In this document: piece by piece, positions 1 to 6,508 of the stretch
Numbering within the stretch: position 1 is the stretch's first letter
Layout: each line of letters opens with the position of its first letter
Assembly (NCBI GenBank): GCA_025350365.1
Contig: JANXXY010000222.1
Location: 1-7,331 of the forward strand
Reading direction: 5' to 3'
DNA length: 7,331 nt
Source: Bacteroidales bacterium
Lineage (GTDB): Bacteria; Bacteroidota; Bacteroidia; Bacteroidales; JAAUTT01
Made by a program: the position numbers and the translations under genes
The notes under the pieces: model-generated
What the model was told of the DNA's origin: nothing
Seen by the model: the letters and a program-made list of their open reading frames with translations, nothing else
Databases searched by the model: none

Positions 1-771
1 AGCGATATAGCTTTCTTTAAATTCCAGTGAAGCATCGCATTCATGAGTTGTAACAAACCTCGTTCCTAATTTAACTCCCTTTGCTCCGGCTTGCATAATA
101 TCAAACATATCCTGACCCGTATAAATTCCACCAGCCGCAATTACAGGAACTTCCTTACTATACTTTTCTTCAAATTGACGAATTTCATTTACCGTCTCCA
201 CAATCAATTTCTTTAGGGGAACAACAGTGCCTGTTAATTCTTCCTTTTTAAATCCAAGATGACCGCCGGCAAGTGGACCTTCAACCACAACAGCATCAGG
301 TATAATATTGTATTTATTAGACCAATATTGGAAAATAAGTTTTGCTGCCTTGGCGGATGATACCTTAACGGCTAATTTGGTTTTATGGTTAACAAAGCCA
401 GCTTCCATAAGCATAGCCGGAATTTTCAGGGGTAATCCGGCACCCATAATAATGATATCAATTTTTTCTTCGACAGCAACTTTAATCAGTTCTTCATGAT
501 CAGTAAGAGCCATCATTATATTAACACCTATAACACCCTTTGTAAGACTTCTTGCTCTTTGTATTTCTTTTCGCAAAGCCCTTTTATTGGCTTCACGGAA
601 ATTTTTAATATAATCAGGTTCCCGCATTCCAATACCGGCAGCCGAAATTACTCCAACTCCTCCTTCATTAGCTACAGCCGAAGCCAGTCCTGACAATGAA
701 ATAGCCACGCCCATTCCTCCCTGAAAAATAGGAAGGTTTACCTGTAAATCTCCAATTAGTAATGTATTCAT
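1..771 (-). CDS. Nitronate monooxygenase-family flavin oxidoreductase (COG2070), 3' end cut by window
   Basis: The first 257 codons are visible from the ATG at 771; the C-terminus lies beyond the left edge. Family members are about 310-370 residues, so roughly 60-100 residues are missing. The protein is an FMN-dependent TIM-barrel enzyme. Visible motifs are the N-terminal QGGMG (17-21), the glycine-rich GAGLPL (110-115), EGPLAGGHLG (164-173) with His171 at the position of the family's catalytic histidine, the FMN-phosphate loop AAGGI (212-216) and GTRF (236-239). Family members oxidise alkyl nitronates (nitropropane dioxygenase) or act as FabK-type enoyl-ACP reductases; the sequence does not decide between these. 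It is probably cytosolic. It lies 155 bp downstream of the LytTR gene in the same direction. No Shine-Dalgarno sequence is visible. A weak -7-like TAATTTCG at 799-806 could give it its own promoter. The family call is firm and the substrate unknown. Confidence 0.88.
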   Translation of the reverse strand, partial: MNTLLIGDLQVNLPIFQGGMGVAISLSGLASAVANEGGVGVISAAGIGMREPDYIKNFREANKRALRKEIQRARSLTKGVIGVNIMMALTDHEELIKVAVEEKIDIIIMGAGLPLKIPAMLMEAGFVNHKTKLAVKVSSAKAAKLIFQYWSNKYNIIPDAVVVEGPLAGGHLGFKKEELTGTVVPLKKLIVETVNEIRQFEEKYSKEVPVIAAGGIYTGQDMFDIMQAGAKGVKLGTRFVTTHECDASLEFKESYIA

Positions 772-926
772 ATTCGTATTTTGAATAAAAAATATTCCCG
801 AAATTAAAACTAGCGATAGCAGCAAAGAAAAAAAAGGGATAAACAAGTCAGTCTAGGTGCAAATAATTATTTTAGGGGCGAAAAAAGCTCAAATGGGGGT
901 GAATATAATTGAATATTTAATTCCTC

Positions 927-1763
927 TTATATTAGTTCCTGGAGTTTAGTGGCAAAGTTTTTAGAAACGGGAATGGAAAAACTAACATTTTCAAAGAACA
1001 GCTTATATCCTTGCGAATTACCTTCAATTCTCTCTATATAGCTAATATTGACCATAAAAGAACGATGGCACTTAAAAATAAACTTATATTCCTTTAACAA
1101 CTCTTCCGCATTAACCATACTGCACCTCACCATTTGGTTTTTTATGAGATCGCCTTCTTTCCAGAAAACTTCGATATAATTATTAGCCGAACGAATGAAT
1201 AGAACTAAACTAACTTTAATAGCAAGACTATCCTTTTGATAATCAGAATTGAAATGAATAATTTTCTCTTGAATTAATTTATTTTCTTTCAATTTTTTAC
1301 TTAATTCATCAGCCAATTTTAAATGCAAACGCAACATTTTATTGTGGTTAATGATAATTAATACAGAAATGGGAATAATGGCAGTTACAATTAATTTAAT
1401 TACCATATCAAAATCGAACTTTAAAATTCCCAAAAAATTGCAATAAAAGGAATAACCTAAAAGAATAGTAGATAAAATCCAAAGATTATAGAAAATTTCC
1501 TTTTTAATCTTCCAGACAGCAGAGGAAAAATTTTTAGGGAAGATACTTGGAATAAAAAGCAAGTTAAGGCTGAGTGATAAAAAGGTAATGAATCCAAAAC
1601 CAATGATAAGGTAGTATTTTTCTTTTTCAGCCAACAAACTAATGTCAAATGGCTGAAAAAAAAACAAAAACACAATAACACCTAAACTTATAAAAAATAT
1701 AATTTTGGAATTATGCTTTAAATCATCGCTAAAAGGGTAAGGTCTATTAAATAATTCAAGCAT
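927..1763 (-). CDS. Membrane-anchored LytTR-family transcription regulator
   Basis: This 278-residue protein has four hydrophobic stretches (about 21-38, 50-74, 91-112 and 120-139), a charged coiled-coil-like linker (about 141-172, rich in Lys, Glu and Leu) and a C-terminal LytTR DNA-binding domain (about 178-276). LytTR hallmarks are FIRSANNYIEV (189-199), the conserved KCHRSFMVNISYIERIEG (231-248) and SIPVSKNF (263-270). There is no receiver domain, so it is not a classical phosphorylated response regulator. In Bacteroidota, proteins with this layout are thought to act as one-component regulators that sense at or in the membrane and bind DNA from there; this is family inference. It is monocistronic or leads into the flavin oxidoreductase gene 155 bp on. 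The start at 1763 is the first ATG of the frame and lies about 20 bases downstream of a -7 element. Targets and signal are unknown. Confidence 0.87.
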   Translation of the reverse strand: MLELFNRPYPFSDDLKHNSKIIFFISLGVIVFLFFFQPFDISLLAEKEKYYLIIGFGFITFLSLSLNLLFIPSIFPKNFSSAVWKIKKEIFYNLWILSTILLGYSFYCNFLGILKFDFDMVIKLIVTAIIPISVLIIINHNKMLRLHLKLADELSKKLKENKLIQEKIIHFNSDYQKDSLAIKVSLVLFIRSANNYIEVFWKEGDLIKNQMVRCSMVNAEELLKEYKFIFKCHRSFMVNISYIERIEGNSQGYKLFFENVSFSIPVSKNFATKLQELI

Positions 1764-1783
1764 AATTTGGTATTAAATATTTT

Positions 1784-1791
1784 CAAAAATA
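1784..1791 (-). promoter_or_regulatory. Candidate -7 element of the LytTR gene promoter
   Basis: The minus strand reads TATTTTTG, a full match to the Bacteroidota -7 consensus TAnnTTTG. Transcription would start near 1777, giving a leader of about 14 bases before the ATG at 1763. No TTTG (-33) element is seen at the usual spacing, and the region is AT-rich, so a chance match is possible. Confidence 0.4.
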
Positions 1792-1833
1792 AAATTATTT
1801 TAGACTTCGATGCGTACATTTTGAAATAAAACC

Positions 1834-1863
1834 AGCATTTACAAAAAATAGCATTCAAAAATT
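1834..1863. repeat. Tandem direct repeat upstream of the LytTR gene, possible operator
   Basis: Two adjacent copies begin AGCATT at 1834 and 1850 (16 bp apart) and continue to CAAAAA, one with a two-base TA insertion. They lie 71-100 bp upstream of the LytTR start and about 45 bp upstream of its candidate -7 element. LytTR proteins commonly bind imperfect direct repeats, so an autoregulatory site is conceivable. A 10-bp perfect palindrome, ATTACGTAAT, sits next to it at 1871-1880. The function is inference. Confidence 0.3.
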
Positions 1864-1956
1864 ATGTCTTATTACGTAATATACAAAAAAAAGTTAAAAA
1901 ATCTCATTTTTTTATTAATTTTTTACTAATCAATGTTAAATTATCACTACTGACCG

Positions 1957-2017
1957 ACTAAAATAATAAGATTCTTCGCTTCGCTCTGATTGTCATTTCG
2001 AACGAAGTGAGAAATCT
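1957..2017 (-). terminator. folD: Possible folD terminator formed by the intergenic palindrome
   Basis: In minus-strand RNA the palindrome folds into an 18-position stem starting AGATT and closing AATCT, with two mismatches, two G-U pairs and a loop of about 13 bases. A weakly T-rich stretch, TATTATTTTAG, follows. It begins 23 bases after the folD stop codon. The stem is long but the T-tract is poor, so it may protect the 3' end or terminate only partly. Confidence 0.45.
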
Positions 2018-2018
2018 C
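1969..2018. repeat. Palindromic intergenic repeat of Bacteroidota type
   Basis: The stretch is GC-richer than its AT-rich surroundings and consists of two inverted 27-bp arms (1969-1995 and 1991-2017) that overlap at the centre and match at about 19 of 27 positions. The right arm includes GTCATTTCGAACGAAGTGAG, and I recall closely similar sequences as highly repeated intergenic elements in many Bacteroidota genomes. Only one copy is in this window, so its repeat status rests on memory and not on the sequence. Confidence 0.55.
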
Positions 2019-2039
2019 AAAGTCATTGTTTCTCGGTTA

Positions 2040-2921
2040 CTACTGATAAATTATCTTTTTTGCTGATAGTAACGTGTTTTGAAGTAACGAAACACGGGTC
2101 ATGGGTCCTACCCCACCTGGCACAGGTGTAATAAAGCTACATTTTGGAGCAACCTCGTCGAATTTCACATCACCAACCAACTTGAAACCTGATTTAGTTT
2201 TTTCAGATTTGATCCGTGTAATACCAACATCAATTACAACAGCGCCATCCTTCACCATTGATGCGGTAATAAATTCCGGTTTGCCAAGTGCAGCAATAAT
2301 AATATCGGCATTACGGCATATTTCTTCAATATTTTTTGTTCGGCTATGGCACATAGTTACAGTTGCATTCCCAAAATCAGATTTTTGAGCCAGCAAATTA
2401 CTAATTGGTTTACCAACAATATTGCTTCGACCAATTACAACGCAGTTTTTACCGGATGTTTGAATTTTGTAACGACGAATCAACTCGACAATACCAGCCG
2501 GAGTTGCTGAAATATAGGAGGGTAATCCTATTAACATACGCCCCATATTTATTGGGTGAAAGCCATCCACATCTTTAGCAGGATCTATTGTTTCAATAAT
2601 TTTTGCCTCGGAAATATGCTTAGGAACCGGAAGTTGAACAATCAATCCATCAATATCGGAATTTGCATTTACTTTTTTTATCTCATTTATCAACGTTTCT
2701 TCTGAAATAGAAGCATCAAATCTCAGCAAAGTAGATACAAAACCTACCTCCTCACAGTCCTTCACTTTATGAGCAACATAGGTTTCGCTTGGGCCATCGT
2801 TGCCAACAAGTATTGCCGCAAGGTGGGGAATTTTTCCACCATTTTTTTTAATTTGTTCAACTTCCCTTGCAATTTCAACCTTTATTTGATCTGAAATTGC
2901 CTTTCCATCTATTAATTGCAT
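2040..2921 (-). CDS. folD: Bifunctional methylene-tetrahydrofolate dehydrogenase / methenyl-tetrahydrofolate cyclohydrolase FolD
   Basis: FolD interconverts 5,10-methylene-THF, 5,10-methenyl-THF and 10-formyl-THF in the cytosol using NADP, feeding purine and formyl-Met-tRNA synthesis. The 293-residue product is the normal family length. Signatures are SETYVAHKVKDCEEVGF with the catalytic pair Tyr48 and Lys52, VQLPVPKH, DVDGFHPIN, the Rossmann nucleotide-binding segment VIGRSNIVGKPISNLL, the downstream CHSRT, VIDVGI, and the C-terminal TPVPGGVGPMT. The start is placed at 2921 because the protein then begins MQLIDGK, as homologues do; an open extension to an ATG at 2978 adds 19 unconserved residues. 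A weak -7-like CAACTTTG (2945-2952) lies between the two candidates, which also favours the inner one. It follows ffh by 143 bp, a pairing often seen in Bacteroidota. Confidence 0.96.
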   Translation of the reverse strand: MQLIDGKAISDQIKVEIAREVEQIKKNGGKIPHLAAILVGNDGPSETYVAHKVKDCEEVGFVSTLLRFDASISEETLINEIKKVNANSDIDGLIVQLPVPKHISEAKIIETIDPAKDVDGFHPINMGRMLIGLPSYISATPAGIVELIRRYKIQTSGKNCVVIGRSNIVGKPISNLLAQKSDFGNATVTMCHSRTKNIEEICRNADIIIAALGKPEFITASMVKDGAVVIDVGITRIKSEKTKSGFKLVGDVKFDEVAPKCSFITPVPGGVGPMTRVSLLQNTLLSAKKIIYQ

Positions 2922-2982
2922 ATTAAAAGGTATTGATTTTAATTCAAAGTTGATAGAAATGGATTGACTCGATATCAATTAT

Positions 2983-3017
2983 GAATTAAGAATTAAGAGT
3001 AAAGAATAAAGGACTAA
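2983..3017. repeat. Degenerate heptamer tandem repeat (GAATTAA)5
   Basis: Five consecutive 7-bp units read GAATTAA, GAATTAA, GAGTAAA, GAATAAA, GGACTAA. The first two are identical and the rest differ by one to three bases, always beginning G and ending AA. It lies just past the ffh hairpin. On the minus strand it forms a T-rich TTAATTC series that would serve as the U-rich tail of that hairpin. Confidence 0.6.
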
Positions 3018-3045
3018 GCTGTATAGGTCTAAATTACAGACTTAG
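2998..3045 (-). terminator. ffh: Likely ffh terminator hairpin
   Basis: CTAAGCTGTA at 3014-3023 pairs with TACAG plus CTTAG at 3035-3045, a 10-bp stem with a single bulged A and an 11-base loop. In minus-strand RNA this stem ends 51 bases after the ffh stop and runs into TCCTTTATTCTTTACTC, a U-rich but not pure U tail. It would separate ffh from folD, though read-through is plausible. Confidence 0.5.
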
Positions 3046-3064
3046 AACTTACGTTTATTATCGT

Positions 3065-4393
3065 TTATTTCTGATTCATATTTTGCATCATACGCGACAT
3101 ATTTTTCCCGGTAGTCATCATTTTCATCATCTTACGGGTTTCATCGAACTGTTTGATGAGACGATTTACTTCCTGAATATTTGTTCCCGATCCTTCGGCA
3201 ATGCGTTTTCGGCGATTTCCATTAAGTACCGATGGGTCATTTCGCTCACCAGGAGTCATAGAACGAATAATAGCTTCAATATTTTTAAAAGCGTCATCAT
3301 CAAAATCCATATCACGAATAGCTTTTCCCACCCCCGGAATCATACTTGCCAGATCCTTAAGGTTACCCATCTTTTTAATCTGCTGGATCTGACTTAAAAA
3401 ATCATCGAAATTAAATTGGTCTTTAGCAATTCTCTTTTGAAGTTTGCGCGCTTCCTCGGAATCAAATTGTTCTTGTGCTTTTTCAACAAGCGAAACGATA
3501 TCACCCATACCGAGAATACGATCGGCCATACGTTCGGGATAAAAAATATCTAAAGCCTCAAGCTTTTCGCCGGTACTTACAAATTTAATTGGTTTGTTTA
3601 CTATTGAACGGATTGAAAGAGCTGCACCACCGCGGGTATCACCATCAAGTTTGGTAAGTACCACACCATCAAAGTCAAGACGGTCATTAAATTCCTTGGC
3701 AGTATTAACCGCATCCTGGCCAGTCATCGAATCGACCACAAACAAAATTTCCTGAGGTTTAACGGCATCTTTAATCCTGGCAATCTCATTCATCATCTCC
3801 TGATCAATCGCCAACCGACCCGCAGTATCGATAATCACAACATTATACCCCCGGAGTTTAGCGAAATTGATCGCTTCACGAGCTATTTTAACAGGATCCT
3901 GATTTCCATCCTCAGTATACACGGGAGCATCGATCTGGCTGCCAAGTATTTTTAATTGTTCAATTGCTGCAGGCCGATAAACATCACAAGCAGTAAGGAG
4001 TACACTTTTACCCCGTTTCGTTTTGAGAAAACTTGCCAGTTTGCCCGAAAAGGTAGTTTTACCGGAACCTTGTAAGCCGGCAATCAATATCACCGCCGGA
4101 GTGCCTTTCAGGTTGATCTCCTGCGATTGCCCACCCATAAGCTCTGTAAGCTCATCGTGAACAATTTTAACCATCATTTCGCCAGGTTTAATCGCTGTAA
4201 GCACATTCATGCCCAATGCCTTTAGCTTTACATTATCAGTAAATGTTTTAGCAATTTTAAAGTTCACATCGGCATCAAGCAAAGCTTTGCGGACATCTTT
4301 TAATGTTTCGGTAACATTAATCTCTGTAATTTTTCCCTGGCCTTTTAAAATCTTAAACGCCCTATCTAATTTATCACTAAGATTTTCAAACAT
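3065..4393 (-). CDS. ffh: Signal recognition particle protein Ffh (SRP54 GTPase)
   Basis: Ffh binds 4.5S/SRP RNA and the signal sequences of nascent membrane and exported proteins, and delivers ribosomes to FtsY at the membrane. The 442-residue product is complete. It has the helical N domain (1-90), then the G domain with P-loop GLQGSGKTT (106-114), the SRP-specific DVYRPAA (137-143), DTAGR (189-193), TKLDG (247-251) and STGEK (273-277). The M domain (about 310-442) carries the hydrophobic finger near SMIPG (350-354), the SRP-RNA-binding RRKRIAEGSGT (394-404) and a methionine-rich C-terminus beginning KMMKMM (421-426). The start MFENLSDKL is the conventional one, and no Shine-Dalgarno sequence is visible. 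It lies 90 bp downstream of argS and upstream of folD, all in the same direction. The SRP RNA gene is not in the window. Confidence 0.97.
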   Translation of the reverse strand: MFENLSDKLDRAFKILKGQGKITEINVTETLKDVRKALLDADVNFKIAKTFTDNVKLKALGMNVLTAIKPGEMMVKIVHDELTELMGGQSQEINLKGTPAVILIAGLQGSGKTTFSGKLASFLKTKRGKSVLLTACDVYRPAAIEQLKILGSQIDAPVYTEDGNQDPVKIAREAINFAKLRGYNVVIIDTAGRLAIDQEMMNEIARIKDAVKPQEILFVVDSMTGQDAVNTAKEFNDRLDFDGVVLTKLDGDTRGGAALSIRSIVNKPIKFVSTGEKLEALDIFYPERMADRILGMGDIVSLVEKAQEQFDSEEARKLQKRIAKDQFNFDDFLSQIQQIKKMGNLKDLASMIPGVGKAIRDMDFDDDAFKNIEAIIRSMTPGERNDPSVLNGNRRKRIAEGSGTNIQEVNRLIKQFDETRKMMKMMTTGKNMSRMMQNMNQK

Positions 4394-4441
4394 GTTCTGA
4401 TATTTTATTGAAACCTATTTTAAATAATCATCTATTTCACT

Positions 4442-4471
4442 GCCAGGTAAATTTTATAGATTCAACCTGGC
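4442..4471 (-). other. Perfect 7-bp inverted repeat between argS and ffh
   Basis: GCCAGGT (4442-4448) and ACCTGGC (4465-4471) are exact inverted copies around a 16-base AT-rich loop. In minus-strand RNA the hairpin starts 12 bases after the argS stop. It has no U-tract after it, so it is a weak terminator at best. It could stabilise the argS 3' end or form part of the ffh leader. Confidence 0.45.
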
Positions 4472-4483
4472 TAAAACATAAAT

Positions 4484-6277
4484 TTACATTCTTTCCGGAA
4501 CTTCAACCCCTAACAAATCCATAGCTGATTGAATCACCTCACCAGTTATTTTTGATAGAAATAAACGAAAATCACGAAAAGTACTATCCTCCTCTTTTAG
4601 GATAGGAAATTCATGATAAAACTGATTGTATTCTTTGGCAAGGTCATATACAAAATTAGCTATCAGCGCCGGGCTAAGCAAGACTCCTGCATCACGAATA
4701 ATTGCCGGGTATTTATACAAAAGCTTGATTAGTTGTTTTTCCTTATTATCAATTATAATACTCTTTTCAATAGATTGAGGTATGGTAATGCCATTTTCAG
4801 TCGCTTTACGAACCATCGATTGAATCCGGGTATAAGTATATTGAATAAAAGGCCCTGTATTACCATTAAAATCAACCGATTCCTTTGGATCAAACAACAT
4901 GTTTTTCTTCGGATCAACCTTTAGAATAAAGTATTTAAGCGCACCAAGACCGATTATCCTGTAAATATTTTCAGCTTGTTCTTTGGTGTATCCGTCAAGT
5001 TTCCCCAATTCATCAGACATATCTCGGGCGGTATCAATCATTTCTTTCACCAAATCATCTGCGTCTACCACGGTTCCCTCACGACTTTTCATTTTTCCGC
5101 TGGGCAACTCAACCATTCCATACGACATATGCTTAAGTTGTGATGCCCAAGTATATCCCAATTTGAGAAGTATAAGCGACAATACCTGAAAGTGATAATT
5201 TTGTTCGTTTCCAACAACATAAATCATTTCGTTCACATGGTATTCACTAAACCGTTGACAAGCAGTTCCTAAATCCTGAGTCATGTAAACCGAAGTACCA
5301 TCTGATCGTAAAAGCAATTTCTCATCTAAACCGTCCTTCGTTAAATCGGCCCAAACAGAATTGTCAGGTTTGCGAAACAAAATTCCATCTTCCAAACCTT
5401 TCTTAACAATTTCCTTTCCTAATAAATATGTCTGTGATTCGTAATAGATGCGGTCAAATGATACGCCAATTATCCGGTAAGTTTCTTCAAACCCTTTATA
5501 AACCCAGCTGTTCATCATCTCCCAAAGGCTTACAACTTCCGTATCTTTTGCTTCCCATTTCCGAAGCATTTCCTGAGCTTCCATAATAAGAGGAGCTTGC
5601 TTTTCAGCTTCTTCTTGCTTTAAGCCCTCGGATACAAGGTTTTTTATTTCTTGTTTATATTCAATATCAAACTTCACATAAAAATCGCCAACCAAATGAT
5701 CGCCCTTTTTACCAGAACTTTCAGGGGTTTCGCCTGCACCCCATTTTGTCCAGGCGAGCATTGATTTACAAATATGTATTCCTCTGTCGTTAACAAGATT
5801 AACCATAGTTACATGGTGACCGTTGGCTTTAAATATCATGGACATCGAATAGCCAAGCAAATTGTTTCGAACATGACCCAGATGAAGAGGTTTATTTGTA
5901 TTGGGTGACGAATACTCGACCATTACAGAGCGTCCGGTGGAGCATGGCTTCGCTTTTCCATAGTCCTTTTTCGAAATAATATCATTTAAAAACGAAACCC
6001 AGTATGATTGATTTATAGACAGATTCAGAAAACCCTTCACAACTCCAAAATCCTCAATTTCAGAAAGATTATTTTTAAGAAACAGCCCAATTTCTTGCCC
6101 TGTTTGTTCAGGTGATTTCTTTGAAATTTTTAGAAAAGGAAACATTACAACAGTGATATCTCCCGAAAATTCCTTTTTTGTTTCCTGAAGTTGTATCAGG
6201 TTATCAGCAACATTGATATGATATAATGTAAGTAAGGCATCTTTAACCCCTTTACTTATGAAATTCTCGACAGTCAT
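4484..6277 (-). CDS. argS: Arginyl-tRNA synthetase (class Ia)
   Basis: The enzyme charges tRNA-Arg with arginine using ATP and needs the tRNA for activation. The product is 597 residues, usual for Bacteroidota. The N-terminal tRNA-recognition domain (1-110) includes QLQETKKEFSGDITVVMFP. The HIGH motif is HLGH (132-135) in EYSSPNTNKPLHLGHVRNN. A charged insertion of about 70 residues (about 185-250) is typical of the phylum's enzymes. The KMSKS-loop equivalent is KMKSREG (395-401), and the DALR anticodon-binding domain starts near NGNTGPFIQYTYTR (471-484). The start is set at 6277 (MTVENFISKG) to match homologues. An open extension to an ATG at 6352 would add 25 unlike residues and lies upstream of the TATCTTTG promoter element, so it is probably untranscribed from that promoter. 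It is followed by ffh after 90 bp. Confidence 0.96.
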   Translation of the reverse strand: MTVENFISKGVKDALLTLYHINVADNLIQLQETKKEFSGDITVVMFPFLKISKKSPEQTGQEIGLFLKNNLSEIEDFGVVKGFLNLSINQSYWVSFLNDIISKKDYGKAKPCSTGRSVMVEYSSPNTNKPLHLGHVRNNLLGYSMSMIFKANGHHVTMVNLVNDRGIHICKSMLAWTKWGAGETPESSGKKGDHLVGDFYVKFDIEYKQEIKNLVSEGLKQEEAEKQAPLIMEAQEMLRKWEAKDTEVVSLWEMMNSWVYKGFEETYRIIGVSFDRIYYESQTYLLGKEIVKKGLEDGILFRKPDNSVWADLTKDGLDEKLLLRSDGTSVYMTQDLGTACQRFSEYHVNEMIYVVGNEQNYHFQVLSLILLKLGYTWASQLKHMSYGMVELPSGKMKSREGTVVDADDLVKEMIDTARDMSDELGKLDGYTKEQAENIYRIIGLGALKYFILKVDPKKNMLFDPKESVDFNGNTGPFIQYTYTRIQSMVRKATENGITIPQSIEKSIIIDNKEKQLIKLLYKYPAIIRDAGVLLSPALIANFVYDLAKEYNQFYHEFPILKEEDSTFRDFRLFLSKITGEVIQSAMDLLGVEVPERM

Positions 6278-6299
6278 GTTATGTATTGAAATTGAAACG

Positions 6300-6307
6300 C
6301 AAAGATA
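6300..6307 (-). promoter_or_regulatory. argS: Candidate -7 element of the argS promoter
   Basis: The minus strand reads TATCTTTG, a perfect TAnnTTTG match. Transcription would start near 6294, giving a 5' leader of about 15 bases, similar to the spacing at the LytTR gene. No -33 TTTG is seen at 19-21 bp. It supports the inner argS start and lies downstream of the strong minus-strand terminator at 6341-6380, so argS is insulated from upstream transcription. Confidence 0.5.
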
Positions 6308-6334
6308 ATATTTGCCAATTTTGTTTGGGGGGTG

Positions 6335-6508
6335 ATGCTTAAAAAAAAGCAAAAAAAAAGTGTCATCATCACGACGACACTCCTAACACAGAAACTAACT
6401 ACTACTAAACTAACTACTACTAAAACTAAACTACTACTATATTTTATGAAAATATTTTGCTTTAAAATATCTTCGTTAAACTTTTTCTTTATTGACAAAC
6501 CAAATTAA
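6335..6508 (+). CDS. Small Thr-rich reading frame, candidate threonine-type leader peptide (orphan)
   Basis: This 57-codon frame starts at an ATG preceded by a run of six G (6327-6332) and ends at TAA 6506-6508. It begins MLKKKQKKSV, then reads IITTTLLTQKLTTTKLTTTK followed by T, so 11 of the 19 residues at positions 13-31 are Thr. Different Thr codons are used (ACG, ACG, ACA, ACA and seven ACT), all in one frame, which argues for selection on Thr and not just a trinucleotide run. Two Ile codons precede the Thr codons. This resembles enterobacterial ThrL, whose Thr and Ile codons control the thr operon by attenuation. A hairpin and T-tract (6497-6538) follow. Oddities are that the stop codon lies inside that hairpin and that no thr gene follows; the next genes are convergent. 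Translation is unproven. The frame may instead be a by-product of the ACT repeat. Confidence 0.42.
   Translation: MLKKKQKKSVIITTTLLTQKLTTTKLTTTKTKLLLYFMKIFCFKISSLNFFFIDKPN
6341..6380 (-). terminator. Strong intrinsic terminator upstream of argS
   Basis: In minus-strand RNA, GTGTCGTC and GATGACAC form an 8-bp stem (one G-U pair) around a 5-base loop at 6360-6380. Nine T follow directly (6359-6351), then GC and eight more T (6348-6341). This is the best intrinsic terminator in the window. It would end transcripts from the DUF2007 operon, whose last stop codon is about 290 bp upstream, or a short transcript starting inside the gap. Confidence 0.75.
6392..6438. repeat. Three tandem 15-17 bp copies rich in ACT
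   Basis: AAACTAACTACTACT occurs exactly twice (6392-6406 and 6407-6421), followed by a variant with extra A residues, AAAACTAAACTACTACT (6422-6438). In the plus-strand frame the first two copies encode KLTTT each, and the third encodes KTKLLL because of the shift in A count. On the minus strand the same bases give Ser- or Val-rich frames. Confidence 0.8.

Noticed and set aside
308..693. Two small plus-strand frames opposite the flavin oxidoreductase gene
   Set aside because: They are antisense shadows of a clearly coding minus-strand gene and show no domain, start signal or coding-like composition.
2101..2388. 95-codon plus-strand frame opposite folD
   Set aside because: It is the antisense image of conserved FolD motifs and resembles no known protein.
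2922..2978. 19-codon N-terminal extension of FolD from an ATG at 2978
   Set aside because: Residues are unlike FolD, the family start MQLIDGK is at 2921, and no promoter is seen upstream of the outer ATG.
3083..3397. 104-codon plus-strand frame (and a second overlapping one) opposite the Ffh M domain
   Set aside because: The His-, Phe- and Ile-rich translation is the complement of the Met-rich M domain; there is no independent evidence of coding.
6392..6438. CRISPR-like repeats
   Set aside because: The copies are directly adjacent with no spacers and of low complexity; this is a tandem repeat.
6274..6498. Minus-strand 74-codon Val/Leu/Ser-rich frame, possibly an ilv-type leader upstream of argS
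   Set aside because: It starts at TTG with no ATG before the Val run, reads straight through the strong terminator and the argS start, and the downstream gene needs arginine, not valine. Its Val runs are the complement of the ACT repeat. Kept only as the alternative reading of the Thr-rich frame.
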